Source of the DNA: Agrobacterium leguminum
Lineage (GTDB): Bacteria; Pseudomonadota; Alphaproteobacteria; Rhizobiales; Rhizobiaceae
DNA length: 64,000 nucleotides
NCBI RefSeq assembly: GCF_015704895.1
Contig: NZ_JADQWB010000001.1
Coordinates: forward strand, 372,001-436,000
Direction of reading: 5' to 3'
Shown: positions 29,751-38,683 of the stretch, piece by piece
How the letters are laid out: each line of letters opens with the position of its first letter
Numbering within the stretch: the stretch's first letter is position 1
Made by a program: the position numbers and the translations under genes
Notes under the pieces: generated by a model
What the model saw: the letters and a program-made list of their open reading frames with translations, nothing else
Databases searched by the model: none
What the model was told of the DNA's origin: nothing

Positions 29751-30614
29751 TCACTCACCACCGCCAAGCGAGTGCACGAAGATCGCCAGCTGCTTGACCG
29801 TCGTATCGCCGAGACGCTCCCCCCAGGCGGGCATGACCCCGTGCTTGGGCGACCGTATCTGCGAGACAATGCCCTCTTCGCCCTGGGACTTCAGCCAGAT
29901 CGCATCGGCAAGATTGGGCGCGCCGAATTCGCGATTGCCCTTGGCGTCTTCCCCGTGGCAGGAGGCGCAATTGTCGGCAAAGAGCTGCTTGCCGGGCTCC
30001 ACCAGCGCCGGGTTGGAGGGGGTGCCGGTGAGACTGACGACATAGGCGGCAACCTCGCGGATTTCATTCGACTGGAGGATATCGCTAAAGGCCGGCATTT
30101 CCGAAGCGCGCGTATCCGCATCGTCGGCAAAACGAATGCCGTGCTTCACCGTCGTATAGATGTCGTCAACGCTGCCGCCCCACATCCAGTCGTCATCGTT
30201 GAGGTTGGGATAGCCCTGCCCGCCTTCAGCGCCCGAACCGTGACACTGAATGCAATTGACCTTGAAAGCGGCAGCGCCGCCGGAAAGGGCAAATTGCATC
30301 AGGGTCGGGTCGGCCTGAATTTCGGCAAGCGACGAATTGGCGATCTTGTCGACAAGGACGCTCTGCGACTGTTTTGCATCGGCAATTTCGGCGGCGATGT
30401 CACCGCGGCTGTTCCAGCCGAGTAACCCTTGCGTCGCCCCATTGATCAGCGGCCATGCCGGATAGGCGATGGTGTAGCCGATAGCCCAGAGGATCGTGAA
30501 ATAGAAGGTCCAGACCCACCAGCGCGGCATGGGATTGTTCAGCTCGCGGATACCGTCCCATTCATGGCCGGTGGTTTCGACGCCGCTGATGTCATCAATG
30601 TGTTTTTCGGACAT
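29751..30614 (-). CDS. ccoP: cbb3 cytochrome c oxidase subunit III, CcoP (FixP)
   Basis: CcoP is the dihaem cytochrome c subunit that passes electrons towards CcoO and CcoN. The 287-aa protein has an N-terminal membrane helix (WWVWTFYFTILWAIGYTIAY) and two haem c sites, C121-I-Q-C124-H125 and C216-A-S-C219-H220. The methionine ligands are likely in SEMPAFSDIL and HGVMPAWGER. It is last in ccoNOQP, starting 3 bases after ccoQ. Confidence 0.97.
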   Translation of the reverse strand: MSEKHIDDISGVETTGHEWDGIRELNNPMPRWWVWTFYFTILWAIGYTIAYPAWPLINGATQGLLGWNSRGDIAAEIADAKQSQSVLVDKIANSSLAEIQADPTLMQFALSGGAAAFKVNCIQCHGSGAEGGQGYPNLNDDDWMWGGSVDDIYTTVKHGIRFADDADTRASEMPAFSDILQSNEIREVAAYVVSLTGTPSNPALVEPGKQLFADNCASCHGEDAKGNREFGAPNLADAIWLKSQGEEGIVSQIRSPKHGVMPAWGERLGDTTVKQLAIFVHSLGGGE

Positions 30615-30617
30615 ATC

Positions 30618-30770
30618 TTAGTCCTCCCTAAGCGGAATGCTGGCGGCATCGTCCGCGGCCTTTTTCGAGCCGGGGCGAAGGGTGAAAACGACGACGCCGG
30701 CAAAGAACAGGGTCATGGCAAGCAGGCCCCAGCTATCGGCGAAGTGGCGCATGGCCGTGTAGGTTTCCAT
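30618..30770 (-). CDS. ccoQ: cbb3 oxidase small subunit CcoQ (FixQ)
   Basis: This 50-aa gene was found by direct translation between ccoO and ccoP. The product METYTAMRHFADSWGLLAMT continues into LFFAGVVVFTLRPGSKKAAD, a single transmembrane helix with a charged C-terminal tail. CcoQ stabilises the assembled cbb3 complex. Spacing is 13 bases after ccoO and 3 before ccoP, fixing the usual NOQP order. Confidence 0.93.
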   Translation of the reverse strand: METYTAMRHFADSWGLLAMTLFFAGVVVFTLRPGSKKAADDAASIPLRED

Positions 30771-30783
30771 GGCTTAAACCTCC

Positions 30784-31515
30784 TCACCGGTATCCGGCGG
30801 CATCGTCATAGGTCGAGAAATCGACCAGCGTGCCGAGCATTTGCAGATAGGCGACCAGAGCATCCATTTCGGTGAGCCTGGCCGGATCGCCGTCGAAATC
30901 GCCCACCTTCGCCTTCGGATAACGCGCCAGAAGTTCCGACGAATCCGCATTCGGGTCGGCCTGGGCGGCAAGATCGGCAGCGGATTTTTCGATCATCTCG
31001 TCGCTATAGGGAACGCCGACGGCGCGGTTGGCCTTCAGCTCCATGGAAACGTCGGTGATCTTCAGCGGCGTGGTCTTCAGGAACGCATAGGAGGGCATGA
31101 TCGATTCCGGCACCACCGAACGCGGATCGACCAGATGCTGCACGTGCCACTCGTTCGAATAACGATCGCCGACGCGCGCAAGATCAGGCCCCGTGCGCTT
31201 GGAGCCCCACTGGAACGGGTGGTCGTACATGGATTCCGCCGCCAGGCTATAATGCCCGTAACGTTCCACCTCGTCGCGGAACGGCCGGATCATCTGGCTG
31301 TGGCAGACATAACATCCCTCGCGGATGTAGATGTTGCGCCCGGCCAGCTCCAGCGGCGTGTAGGGTCGCATGCCCTCCACCTTCTCGATGGTGTTTTCGA
31401 GATAAAAGAGCGGTGCGATTTCAACGATGCCGCCGATGGAAACGACCAGCAGGGAACCGACCAGAAGCAGCGTCGCGTTGCGTTCGATGACGGCGTGTTT
31501 GTCAAGAATGGACAT
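30784..31515 (-). CDS. ccoO: cbb3 cytochrome c oxidase subunit II, CcoO (FixO)
   Basis: CcoO is the membrane-anchored monohaem cytochrome c subunit. The 243-aa protein has an N-terminal helix ([20 protein letters not shown]) and the haem site C68-Y-V-C71-H72, followed by [15 protein letters not shown], a signature of the family. It is encoded 11 bases after ccoN, consistent with one ccoNOQP transcript. Confidence 0.97.
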   Translation of the reverse strand: MSILDKHAVIERNATLLLVGSLLVVSIGGIVEIAPLFYLENTIEKVEGMRPYTPLELAGRNIYIREGCYVCHSQMIRPFRDEVERYGHYSLAAESMYDHPFQWGSKRTGPDLARVGDRYSNEWHVQHLVDPRSVVPESIMPSYAFLKTTPLKITDVSMELKANRAVGVPYSDEMIEKSAADLAAQADPNADSSELLARYPKAKVGDFDGDPARLTEMDALVAYLQMLGTLVDFSTYDDAAGYR

Positions 31516-31526
31516 GGGGCCGCTCC

Positions 31527-33149
31527 TTATTCAGCAGGCTGCAGCGAGGGTGCCGCGCCTTTGCTGGCGCCCTCCTCGCGTTGATGACCGAGGATGGTCA
31601 TCGTGACGTTGTAGGCCATGATCAGCGCGCCGCTGAGGAACATCAGGCCGCCCAATGCACGCATCACGTAGTAGGGGAACAGCGCCGCGACCGATTCCGC
31701 GAAGGAATAGACGAGGAAGCCTTGGCTATCATATTCGCGCCACATCAGCGCCTGCTGGATGCCGGCCACCCACATGACGGCGGCGTAAACGACGATGCCG
31801 AGCGTGGCGAGCCAGAAGTGCCAGTTGACCAGTTGCAGGCTATAGAGACGCTCCCTGCCCCACAGTTTCGGCGTCAGGTAATAGATCGCGCCGAAAGTGA
31901 TCATGCCGTTCCAGCCGAGAGCGCCGGAATGAACATGGCCGATGGTCCAGTCGGTATAGTGGCTGAGCGAGTTGACGGCCTTGATCGACATCATCGGGCC
32001 TTCGAAGGTCGCCATGCCGTAGAATGCCACCGCCATCACCATCATGCGCACGACGGGATCGGTACGGATCTTGTCCCATGCGCCCGAAAGCGTCATCAGG
32101 CCGTTGATCATGCCGCCCCACGACGGCATCCACAGCATGACCGAGAACACCATGCCGAGCGTCTGCGCCCAGTCCGGCAGCGCGGTATAGTGCAGGTGGT
32201 GCGGACCGGCCCAGATATACATGAAGATCAGCGCCCAGAAGTGGATGATCGACAGGCGGTAGGAATAGACCGGGCGGTTCACCTGCTTCGGGATGAAGTA
32301 GTACATCATGCCGAGGAAGCCGGCCGTCAGGAAGAAGCCGACGGCGTTATGGCCGTACCACCATTGCGTCAGCGCGTCCTGCACGCCCGAAAAGGCCGAA
32401 TAGCTCTTGATCCCGAGGAAGGACACCGGCACCGCCAGATTATTGACGATATGCAGCATGGCGATGGTGACGATGAAACTCAGATAGAACCAGTTCGCCA
32501 CATAGATATGCGGCTCCTTGCGCGTGAGGATCGTGCCGAGGAACGCAAGCAGATAGGCGACCCAGACGATGGTCAGCCAGATGTCCACATACCATTCCGG
32601 CTCCGCATATTCGCGGCCCTGCGTGATGCCGAGCAGATAGCCGGTGGCGGCCATGACGATGAAGAGGTTGTAGCCCCAGAACACGAACCAGCCGAGATTG
32701 CCGCCGAACAGGCGCGCCCGACAGGTTCTCTGCACCACGTAGAAGGATGTGGCGATCAGCGCATTTCCCCCGAAAGCGAAGATCACCGCCGATGTGTGCA
32801 GCGGCCGCATCCGGCCGAAATTGAAATAGGGCGCGATATTGAGATCGGGAAAAGCGAGCTGAAGCGCCACCACGACACCAACCAGAAAACCGACGACACC
32901 CCAGAACACGGTGGCGATGACGCCGTATTTCACCACCTCGTCGAAATATTCCGACTTGAGGCGGGCACGCGCGGCTGAATCGACAGGCGCGAAGGAGACA
33001 CGGCGCAGCAGAAGCACCGTGCTGACCAGAAGCGTAAAGAACAGCACCCACATATGGGCGGCGAAAAGACTATCATGGGCAAAGGCTGCCCCGAGCAACG
33101 CGAGAAAGGCGCCGAGCGCCACGATCGCGGTTTCTAACGTGTAATTCAT
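31527..33149 (-). CDS. ccoN: cbb3 cytochrome c oxidase subunit I, CcoN (FixN)
   Basis: CcoN is the catalytic haem-copper subunit of the high-affinity terminal oxidase used under microoxia. The 540-aa protein starts [20 protein letters not shown] and has about 12 hydrophobic helices. Histidine-containing helices expected to bind haem and CuB are visible ([59 protein letters not shown] and [20 protein letters not shown]). A longer reading frame to 33278 would run across the anaerobox, so 33149 is the start. Confidence 0.97.
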   Translation of the reverse strand: MNYTLETAIVALGAFLALLGAAFAHDSLFAAHMWVLFFTLLVSTVLLLRRVSFAPVDSAARARLKSEYFDEVVKYGVIATVFWGVVGFLVGVVVALQLAFPDLNIAPYFNFGRMRPLHTSAVIFAFGGNALIATSFYVVQRTCRARLFGGNLGWFVFWGYNLFIVMAATGYLLGITQGREYAEPEWYVDIWLTIVWVAYLLAFLGTILTRKEPHIYVANWFYLSFIVTIAMLHIVNNLAVPVSFLGIKSYSAFSGVQDALTQWWYGHNAVGFFLTAGFLGMMYYFIPKQVNRPVYSYRLSIIHFWALIFMYIWAGPHHLHYTALPDWAQTLGMVFSVMLWMPSWGGMINGLMTLSGAWDKIRTDPVVRMMVMAVAFYGMATFEGPMMSIKAVNSLSHYTDWTIGHVHSGALGWNGMITFGAIYYLTPKLWGRERLYSLQLVNWHFWLATLGIVVYAAVMWVAGIQQALMWREYDSQGFLVYSFAESVAALFPYYVMRALGGLMFLSGALIMAYNVTMTILGHQREEGASKGAAPSLQPAE

Positions 33150-33264
33150 TGTTGGTTTCCCCCAACGTGCAAGCCGACCGACGAAAGGCGCGGCACGCGC
33201 CTGGGAGAGCGGAAACGCGCCTTTGCGTCGGTTGGAGCATTGCCACCGGCAGGGCAACGCCACC

Positions 33265-33278
33265 TTGATCCAGATCAA
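33265..33278 (-). promoter_or_regulatory. FixK/FNR anaerobox upstream of ccoNOQP
   Basis: TTGATCCAGATCAA is a perfect TTGAT-N4-ATCAA anaerobox. It lies 116 bases upstream of the ccoN start and should drive ccoNOQP in low oxygen through FnrN or FixK, neither of which is encoded in this window. Confidence 0.88.
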
Positions 33279-33388
33279 GAAAGCAAAGCTGTCGCAGCCC
33301 CGGCAAAACGGGGCGCGGCTTTATGAGAGAAATTTGCGTAAGAGCAAAAATGCGCGGTGATGTCGGCCCTGCTTTCGCGGGTGCCGTC

Positions 33389-33910
33389 TCAGCCCTTCAT
33401 CTTCAGGGGCAGACCGGCGGCGACAAAATAGACCTCACCGGCAATGGCGGCGATTCGCTGATGCAGGCGGCCGGCGTGATCGCGAAATTCTCGCGCCATG
33501 CGGTTTTCCGGCACGATACCGAGACCGACTTCGTTGGAGACGAAAATCAGCCTCGCCCGAGCCGATGCAATCGCCGCCTCAAGCGCCGCAAAGGCAGCCT
33601 CTATATCGGCATTCTCCATCATCAGATTGGTGAGCCACAGGGTGAGGCAATCGATGAGAACGACATTTTCCGGCGCGTCTAGCCGCTCCAGCACGGCGGC
33701 AATATCGACGGGCGCTTCATGCGTGGCCCATTCGCCGCCGCGCCGCGCCTGATGATGGACGATGCGGTCGCGCATCTCGTCATCCCATGCCCGGCCGGTG
33801 GCCAGATAATGCAGGCTTCCACCGGACTTGCCCGCAAGCTCTTCCGCAAAACGGGACTTGCCGGAGCGCGCGCCGCCAAGAATGAAAACGGAGCGGTTTT
33901 TATCTGTCAT
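33389..33910 (-). CDS. cobP: Adenosylcobinamide kinase / adenosylcobinamide-phosphate guanylyltransferase
   Basis: CobP (CobU) phosphorylates adenosylcobinamide and adds GMP to make AdoCbi-GDP in late cobalamin synthesis. The 173-aa protein has the P-loop [18 protein letters not shown] at its start, [14 protein letters not shown] as the Walker B-like region, and [20 protein letters not shown], the conserved nucleotide and cobinamide segment. No other cobalamin gene is in the window, so it is an isolated pathway gene. I looked for an upstream cobalamin riboswitch and did not find a convincing one. Confidence 0.94.
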   Translation of the reverse strand: MTDKNRSVFILGGARSGKSRFAEELAGKSGGSLHYLATGRAWDDEMRDRIVHHQARRGGEWATHEAPVDIAAVLERLDAPENVVLIDCLTLWLTNLMMENADIEAAFAALEAAIASARARLIFVSNEVGLGIVPENRMAREFRDHAGRLHQRIAAIAGEVYFVAAGLPLKMKG

Positions 33911-34413
33911 CTAAAACCTGAAGGAAGAGAATGAAGCGGACCGGCATCTTCGCCGTGTCGCAAGCCAGGGACAGGCAGACATGAAGGGAACGATTCGTAG
34001 AAAAAGGCGTCCCCCGGTTGCTCATGCCGGACTGCCGCTGATACCGGACCGGAGAAAACAAGACCTGCCTGCAGGATGCGGGGCATATCAGCCTTGGCGA
34101 CTCCGGATACCGGAAACACCGGTCCTGATGAAAGGCTAGGTGCGAACGGCTATCCTGTCAATCGGTCCCTGCCGTTAGCCAAAAATCAGGCGGAACCGGG
34201 ACGCAAAACCTTAATCCGGAACCGGCAGACCTGTCGTCCGCGACTGGATTGATAAAGCGACTTGGTTACCGGAAAGTTAGCGAAAAACCGAATGATGAAA
34301 CCGCAACGCCAAAGGAGAATATGGAGTGACGGCAGCCGCCGCCATTGCCTTGCCATGGCCTTCAAATCAATATGCTTTCGAAGATTCGCAAACAGCAAGG
34401 TGGCCTGCCCGTG
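33911..34413. other. 500-base gap between cobP and DUF599 gene, partly explained
   Basis: No recognised gene lies here. On the plus strand a good ribosome-binding site (AAGGAAGAGA) precedes a 17-codon frame at 33931-33984, whose stop overlaps the ATG of a basic 52-aa frame at 33981-34139. Further on, GGGACGCAAAACC (34198-34210) and GGTTACCGG (34264-34272) echo conserved parts of class I c-di-GMP riboswitches, but the first hairpin expected in that fold is not apparent. AAAGGAG then precedes ATG-GAG-TGA at 34321, a two-codon frame before the DUF599 gene. Confidence 0.4.
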
Positions 34414-35106
34414 ATGACCGTCATGGACTATATCTCGATCGTCGTTTTCATCCTGCTATGGGCCGTCTATACCCATGTCACGACGGGAACGAGGCTGTTT
34501 TCGAGAGCCAGCCTCAATCAGGCCATGGCCGAGCGCCGCCGCGACTGGATCATGAATTCGCTGAAGCGCGACCTGAAGATGATCGACACGCAGATCATGG
34601 CCGGCCTGCAGAACGGCACCGCCTTTTTCGCTTCCACCTCCATCTTCGCCATCGGCGGATGTTTCGCCCTTCTAGGCGCGACCGAACAGGTCGAATCGGT
34701 ATTTCGCGACATGCCTTTCGTGCATTATGCCGGGCGCACGGCCTTCGAACTGAAGGTCATAGGGCTCACCTGTCTTTTCGGTTATTCCTTCTTCAAGTTC
34801 GGCTGGTCCTATCGCCTGTTCAACTATTGCACGATCCTGTTCGGCGCCATTCCCATGGTCCACGACGTCGGCGCCGATCGCGAGGCGGCGGAGCGGGCGG
34901 CCGAAAACGTCATAAAGATGAACATCATCGCTGCTAAGAACTTCAATGACGGCCTGCGGACCATCTTTCTGTCCATCGGTTATCTCGGCTGGTTCATCAG
35001 CCCTTATGTCTTCATCGCCAGCACGGTCATCATCATCGTGGCGCTGTTACGCCGCCAGTTCTTTTCCGAAGCACGACGCGCCATCATGGAAGAAAACAGG
35101 CCTTGA
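34414..35106 (+). CDS. DUF599 family integral membrane protein
   Basis: The product of about 230 aa has several hydrophobic segments (DYISIVVFILLWAVYTHVTT; TAFFASTSIFAIGGCFALLG; FELKVIGLTCLFGYSFFKFG; TIFLSIGYLGWFISPYVFIA) and matches the DUF599 family, whose function is unknown. The motif RRDWIMNSLKRDLKMIDTQI is typical of the cytosolic loop after helix 1. The start is uncertain: TTG 34345, ATG 34372, ATG 34414 and ATG 34423 are all in frame, none with a strong ribosome-binding site. It is followed 69 bases later by the DUF1624 gene. Confidence 0.8.
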   Translation: MTVMDYISIVVFILLWAVYTHVTTGTRLFSRASLNQAMAERRRDWIMNSLKRDLKMIDTQIMAGLQNGTAFFASTSIFAIGGCFALLGATEQVESVFRDMPFVHYAGRTAFELKVIGLTCLFGYSFFKFGWSYRLFNYCTILFGAIPMVHDVGADREAAERAAENVIKMNIIAAKNFNDGLRTIFLSIGYLGWFISPYVFIASTVIIIVALLRRQFFSEARRAIMEENRP

Positions 35107-35175
35107 AATAGCCGCACTTCAAGGGCCAAGCCCAGCGTGATACCGGCCTCCCCGAAAGCTTGAAAAACGGAAACC

Positions 35176-36141
35176 ATGGACACGAACGCAGCCGCAAACG
35201 AAAACCGCCGCAAAGGCCGCATAGGCGGTCTCGACACCCTGCGCGGGCTGGCCCTCATCGCCATGGCGTCCTACCACTTCACGTGGAATCTGGAATATTT
35301 CGGCTATCTCGAACCCGGCACGGCGACGACCGGCCTGTGGAAACTCTATGCGCGCGGCATCGCCAGCTCGTTCCTGTTTCTGGCCGGTTTCAGCCTGTTT
35401 CTCGCCCATGGCAAGGGCGTGAACTGGCCGTCCTTCGGCAAGCGTTTTGCCATGGTGGCCGGCTCGGCGCTGCTCATTACCGTCGCCACCTATTTCGCCT
35501 TTCCGGACAGCTTCATCTTCTTCGGCATATTGCACAATATCGCCGCCGCAAGCCTTGTCGGGCTGCTGTTCCTGCGAGCACCCGCGGCCGTGACGCTGCT
35601 TTTTGCAGCGATCGCTTTCATCCTGCCGCACTATCTGCAATCGGAACTGTTCAACGCAAAATGGCTGGCCTGGATCGGTTTTTCCACCATGCCGCCCCGT
35701 TCGAACGATTATGTGCCGCTTCTCCCCTGGCTTGCGCCCTTCCTCGCCGGACTTGCGGTCTCGCAATTCGTCACGCCGCGCGACTGGCTCGACCGCTTTC
35801 GAAGCCCGAGTTCGCCTCGCAACCTGATCGCAGGCGCCGGCCGTCACAGCCTGGCATTCTACCTCATCCACCAGCCGGTGCTGATCGGCCTCGTCTACAC
35901 GCTGTCGCTCATCGCCCCGCCCCCGCCTGTCGATCAGGTCGAGCTTTACAAATCGAGCTGTGAAAAGAGCTGCGTCGAGCAGGCGAACGGGCTGGAACTG
36001 TGCCAGCGTTTCTGCGGCTGCACGCTGGAGAAGCTGCAGGCGGAAAACCTGTTCGACACGATGATGGAAGGCAAGCTCAGCGCCGATCAGCAGACGAAGG
36101 TTAGTGAGGTGGCGCAACAGTGCACGGTTGAGGCGCAGTAG
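35176..36141 (+). CDS. DUF1624 / heparan-alpha-glucosaminide N-acetyltransferase-like membrane protein
   Basis: The 321-aa membrane protein starts with a basic cytosolic tail, then IGGLDTLRGLALIAMASYHF, followed by TWNLEYFGYLEPGTATTG, the DUF1624 signature related to HGSNAT and other transmembrane acyltransferases. Seven to eight helices follow. The C-terminal stretch after the last helix contains five cysteines (KSSCEKSCVEQ...LCQRFCGC), unusual for the family and suggestive of disulphide or metal binding. Acyl transfer to an envelope sugar is a family-level guess. Confidence 0.82.
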   Translation: MDTNAAANENRRKGRIGGLDTLRGLALIAMASYHFTWNLEYFGYLEPGTATTGLWKLYARGIASSFLFLAGFSLFLAHGKGVNWPSFGKRFAMVAGSALLITVATYFAFPDSFIFFGILHNIAAASLVGLLFLRAPAAVTLLFAAIAFILPHYLQSELFNAKWLAWIGFSTMPPRSNDYVPLLPWLAPFLAGLAVSQFVTPRDWLDRFRSPSSPRNLIAGAGRHSLAFYLIHQPVLIGLVYTLSLIAPPPPVDQVELYKSSCEKSCVEQANGLELCQRFCGCTLEKLQAENLFDTMMEGKLSADQQTKVSEVAQQCTVEAQ

Positions 36142-36178
36142 GCTCAGGTAGCCAGAACGTTAGCGCTTGCTGCCTTTT

Positions 36179-36296
36179 CTTCTCCCCACCGGGGAGAAGG
36201 TGGCCCGAAGGGTCGGATGAGGGGGCAACGTCGGCGATAAATCGAGAGCTTGCCCCCTCATCCCGCTGCCGCGACCTTCTCCCCGGCGGGGAGAAG
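36179..36296. repeat. Rhizobial palindromic intergenic element
   Basis: Two hairpins (CTTCTCCCC-ACC-GGGGAGAAG at 36179-36199 and CTTCTCCCC-GGC-GGGGAGAAG at 36276-36296) bracket a longer inverted repeat, GGATGAGGGGGCAA at 36215 with TTGCCCCCTCATCC at 36250. This arrangement is recognisable as a repeat that is abundant between genes in Rhizobiales. It follows the DUF1624 gene and may end its transcript. Confidence 0.75.
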
Positions 36297-36403
36297 AAAC
36301 AAGCGAAACCCGCTCGTTCCATATGCAACGAAAGAGGAAAGGCTTCGGAGCAATTCTCGACAGTTACGTCGACGGAATAGCCAATACCGCTATAGGGCCG
36401 GGT

Positions 36404-36790
36404 TCAAGTCCCAACGCCGATTTCGGCAAGCCGCGTCAGACAGGCTTCTTCGACATTGTCGAGTTCCGCCAGCGTCTCTTCGATGTCCTTGCGTTTTTGC
36501 CGAAGCTCGGCGCGCTTTTCATCGACCTTCTTCATCAGAAGCACCAATTGGCCCGATTCGCCCGGCGGTTCCTTGTAGACGTGGATGATTTCGCGAATTT
36601 CGGAGATCGTGAAACCGATACGGCGGCCACGCAGGATTTCCTGAATGAGGCGGCGGTCCGCAGCCCTGAAAAGCCGTGTGCGCCCGCGACGCTCAGGGTG
36701 AATCAGCCCCTCGTCCTCGTAAAATCTCAAGGTACGGGTGGAAACACCGAATTCGCGTGTCAGTTCGGTTATGCTATAATATTTGTCCAA
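36404..36790 (-). CDS. MerR family transcriptional regulator, LiuR-like
   Basis: The 128-aa protein has an N-terminal MerR winged helix (YYSITELTREFGVSTRTLRF, then YEDEGLIHPERRGRTRLF) and a coiled-coil dimerisation helix in the C-terminal half. The segment ILRGRRIGFTISEIREIIHV is characteristic of the LiuR/AtuR branch that regulates branched-chain amino acid or acyl-CoA breakdown. No conserved cysteines of metal-sensing MerR proteins are in the C-terminal region except one in EEACLTRL. A palindromic operator lies 34 bases upstream, pointing to autoregulation. Its catabolic targets are not in the window. Confidence 0.88.
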   Translation of the reverse strand: MDKYYSITELTREFGVSTRTLRFYEDEGLIHPERRGRTRLFRAADRRLIQEILRGRRIGFTISEIREIIHVYKEPPGESGQLVLLMKKVDEKRAELRQKRKDIEETLAELDNVEEACLTRLAEIGVGT

Positions 36791-36823
36791 GGGCCTATCC
36801 GATTCATAACCGGATGATATTAT

Positions 36824-36845
36824 TTGACCTTCACGTAAAAGTCAA
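36824..36845. promoter_or_regulatory. Candidate operator of the LiuR-like regulator
   Basis: A 22-bp palindrome has left half TTGACCTTCAC and right half GTAAAAGTCAA; 8 of 11 pairs are symmetric around a central ACGT. It sits just upstream of the MerR-family gene and 18 bases beyond the end of mgtE. Its form resembles the motifs reported for LiuR-type MerR regulators. Confidence 0.65.
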
Positions 36846-36862
36846 TTTTCGCCCGCCTGGCC

Positions 36863-38290
36863 CTACCCGGAAATACCGTACCACCAGGTCGCGATCCCCA
36901 GAAAGGCGAAAAAGCCGACAATATCGGTGACCGCCGTGACGAAGACCGCCGAGGAGACCGCCGGGTCCGCTCCGAACTTGTCGAGCACCAGCGGAATGAG
37001 AATGCCCGCCAGCGCCGCCGCCAGCATGTTGAGACACATGGCCGTGGCGATGATGCCACCGATATGGATATCCTGAAACCAGATACCGGCAACAATGCCG
37101 ATGGCGCAGCCGAACAGCATGCCGTTCAGGATACCCACACCCGCCTCGCGCCGGATGATGCGCGCGGCGTTGTGAATATCGAGGCTTTTGGTGGCGAGCG
37201 CCCGCACCGACACCGTCATGGTCTGCGATCCGGCGTTGCCGCCCATGCCGGCCACCGCCGGCATCAGGATCGCCAGCGCGACGATCTGCTGGATCGTCGC
37301 ATCGAACAGGCTGATGACGGAGGCGGAGAGAAAGGCGGTGATGAGATTGACCGCAAGCCAGGGCACGCGTGAACGCGATGTGCTGGCAATCGAGTCCGAC
37401 AGTTCTTCGTCACCGACACCGCCAAGGCGCAGCAGATCCTCTTCGGCCTCTTCCTGAATGACGTCCACCACGTCATCGATGGTCAGCACGCCCACCAGTC
37501 GACCGTTGTCGTCGACCACGGCGGCGGAGAGAAGGTCGTATTGCTCGAAAAGCTGCGCGGCCTCTTCTTGGTCCATTTCCGCCGGAATGGAGTGGTTGGT
37601 CTCGTGCATGATCGTTTCGATCTTCACCTGACGCTTGGCGCGCAGCACCTTGTCGAGATCGAGCGCGCCGACCAGCTTGAAGGTGGGATCGATGACGAAG
37701 ATCTGCGTGAAGGAATCCGGCAGCTCCTCCTCCTCGCGCAGATAGTCGATGGTCTGCCCCACGGTCCAGAACGGCGGCACGGCCACGAATTCCGTCTGCA
37801 TGCGGCGGCCGGCCGAGCTTTCCGGATAATCCAGAGCCCGCATTAGCCGCACACGTTCGGTGAACGGCAGTTGCGAGAGAATATCCTCGCGGTCCTCGTC
37901 GTCGAGGTCCTCGAGAATATAGACGGCGTCGTCCGAATCCAGCTCGCCGATACCGGCGGCGATCTGCTCGTTCGACATCTGGTCGACGATATCGAGGCGG
38001 ATACCCTCATCCACCTCGGTCAGCGCCGTCATGTCGAAGTCGGAACCGAGAAGACGCACCAGCGCATGGCGCTGTTCCGGCAGAATGGATTCCAGCAGGT
38101 CGCCGAGTTCGGATTCGTGCAGCCGCGCCACGTTCTTGCGCAGGAAAAGCAGATCGCGGTCAGCGATCGCGGCACCCACCATCGTCAGAAAATCCGAGCG
38201 GACGGACCCGTCTTCTGCGTAAATATCGGAGGGCGCTTCCGCAGGCTTCATGTCCTCGGGCGCGACAGGATCGTCGTCACGGTCTGTCAT
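36863..38290 (-). CDS. mgtE: Magnesium transporter MgtE
   Basis: MgtE is a Mg2+-gated magnesium channel of the inner membrane. The 475-aa protein has an N-terminal superhelical domain (residues about 40-155), a CBS pair (YPESSAGRRMQTEFVAVPPF to VLTIDDVVDVIQEEAEEDLL) that senses cytosolic Mg2+, and five C-terminal helices including PAVAGMGGNAGSQTMTVSVR, the pore signature. The start at 38290 is chosen because upstream sequence in frame is not MgtE-like. No M-box riboswitch was recognised upstream. Confidence 0.96.
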   Translation of the reverse strand: MTDRDDDPVAPEDMKPAEAPSDIYAEDGSVRSDFLTMVGAAIADRDLLFLRKNVARLHESELGDLLESILPEQRHALVRLLGSDFDMTALTEVDEGIRLDIVDQMSNEQIAAGIGELDSDDAVYILEDLDDEDREDILSQLPFTERVRLMRALDYPESSAGRRMQTEFVAVPPFWTVGQTIDYLREEEELPDSFTQIFVIDPTFKLVGALDLDKVLRAKRQVKIETIMHETNHSIPAEMDQEEAAQLFEQYDLLSAAVVDDNGRLVGVLTIDDVVDVIQEEAEEDLLRLGGVGDEELSDSIASTSRSRVPWLAVNLITAFLSASVISLFDATIQQIVALAILMPAVAGMGGNAGSQTMTVSVRALATKSLDIHNAARIIRREAGVGILNGMLFGCAIGIVAGIWFQDIHIGGIIATAMCLNMLAAALAGILIPLVLDKFGADPAVSSAVFVTAVTDIVGFFAFLGIATWWYGISG

Positions 38291-38683
38291 CTGGCGTCCC
38301 CTTGTATTCAAATGCCGCAGTGCACGGATGCGCAGGCAGAATGGCGTTAAAAGGTTTATTGTCAACAACCGGATAGCGGCAAATAAACAAGCTCTCCGGC
38401 TGCGGCGAAAAATCCATTCAACATTCCTCTTCCGGTTCGCAGGCTTAGCCACGGCCAGCGGCTATAGGCATGTTTAGCCAAGCTTTGCAGCTTGTTTTGC
38501 GACAACGCCCACCCCCTTTACGCCGTTCCCGTTTCAAATGTCGAACGGGCGAACAAAGGTTTCGCCGCAATGCACAATTAAGACATTGACAGGCAGCGTG
38601 GAACGGCGCTTCTGGATAAGCATTTGACAAACGGCAAACGCCGGCAGGCGGGCACGAAAAGACAGATTCCGGGAATCAGGACC
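38291..38683. other. Divergent intergenic region, mgtE to fdhF/ydeP-like gene
   Basis: I find no gene, tRNA or clear operator in these 393 bases. It must hold promoters for both divergent genes. Reading frames that extend the oxidoreductase upstream to 38624 have no family similarity. Confidence 0.5.

Noticed and set aside
31581..32978. A 465-codon open frame antisense to ccoN
   Set aside because: It is a shadow of the strongly conserved ccoN gene, with a composition typical of antisense frames.
33911..34140. Cobalamin riboswitch upstream of cobP
   Set aside because: Fragments resemble a B12 box (AAGCCAGG, AGACCTGCC), but on the plus strand, away from cobP, and no ordered set of conserved blocks appears on the minus strand.
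36370..36420. tRNA-like T-loop (GGGTTCAAGTCCC) near the MerR gene end
   Set aside because: No acceptor stem, anticodon arm or D-arm could be matched around it, and it overlaps the MerR coding end.
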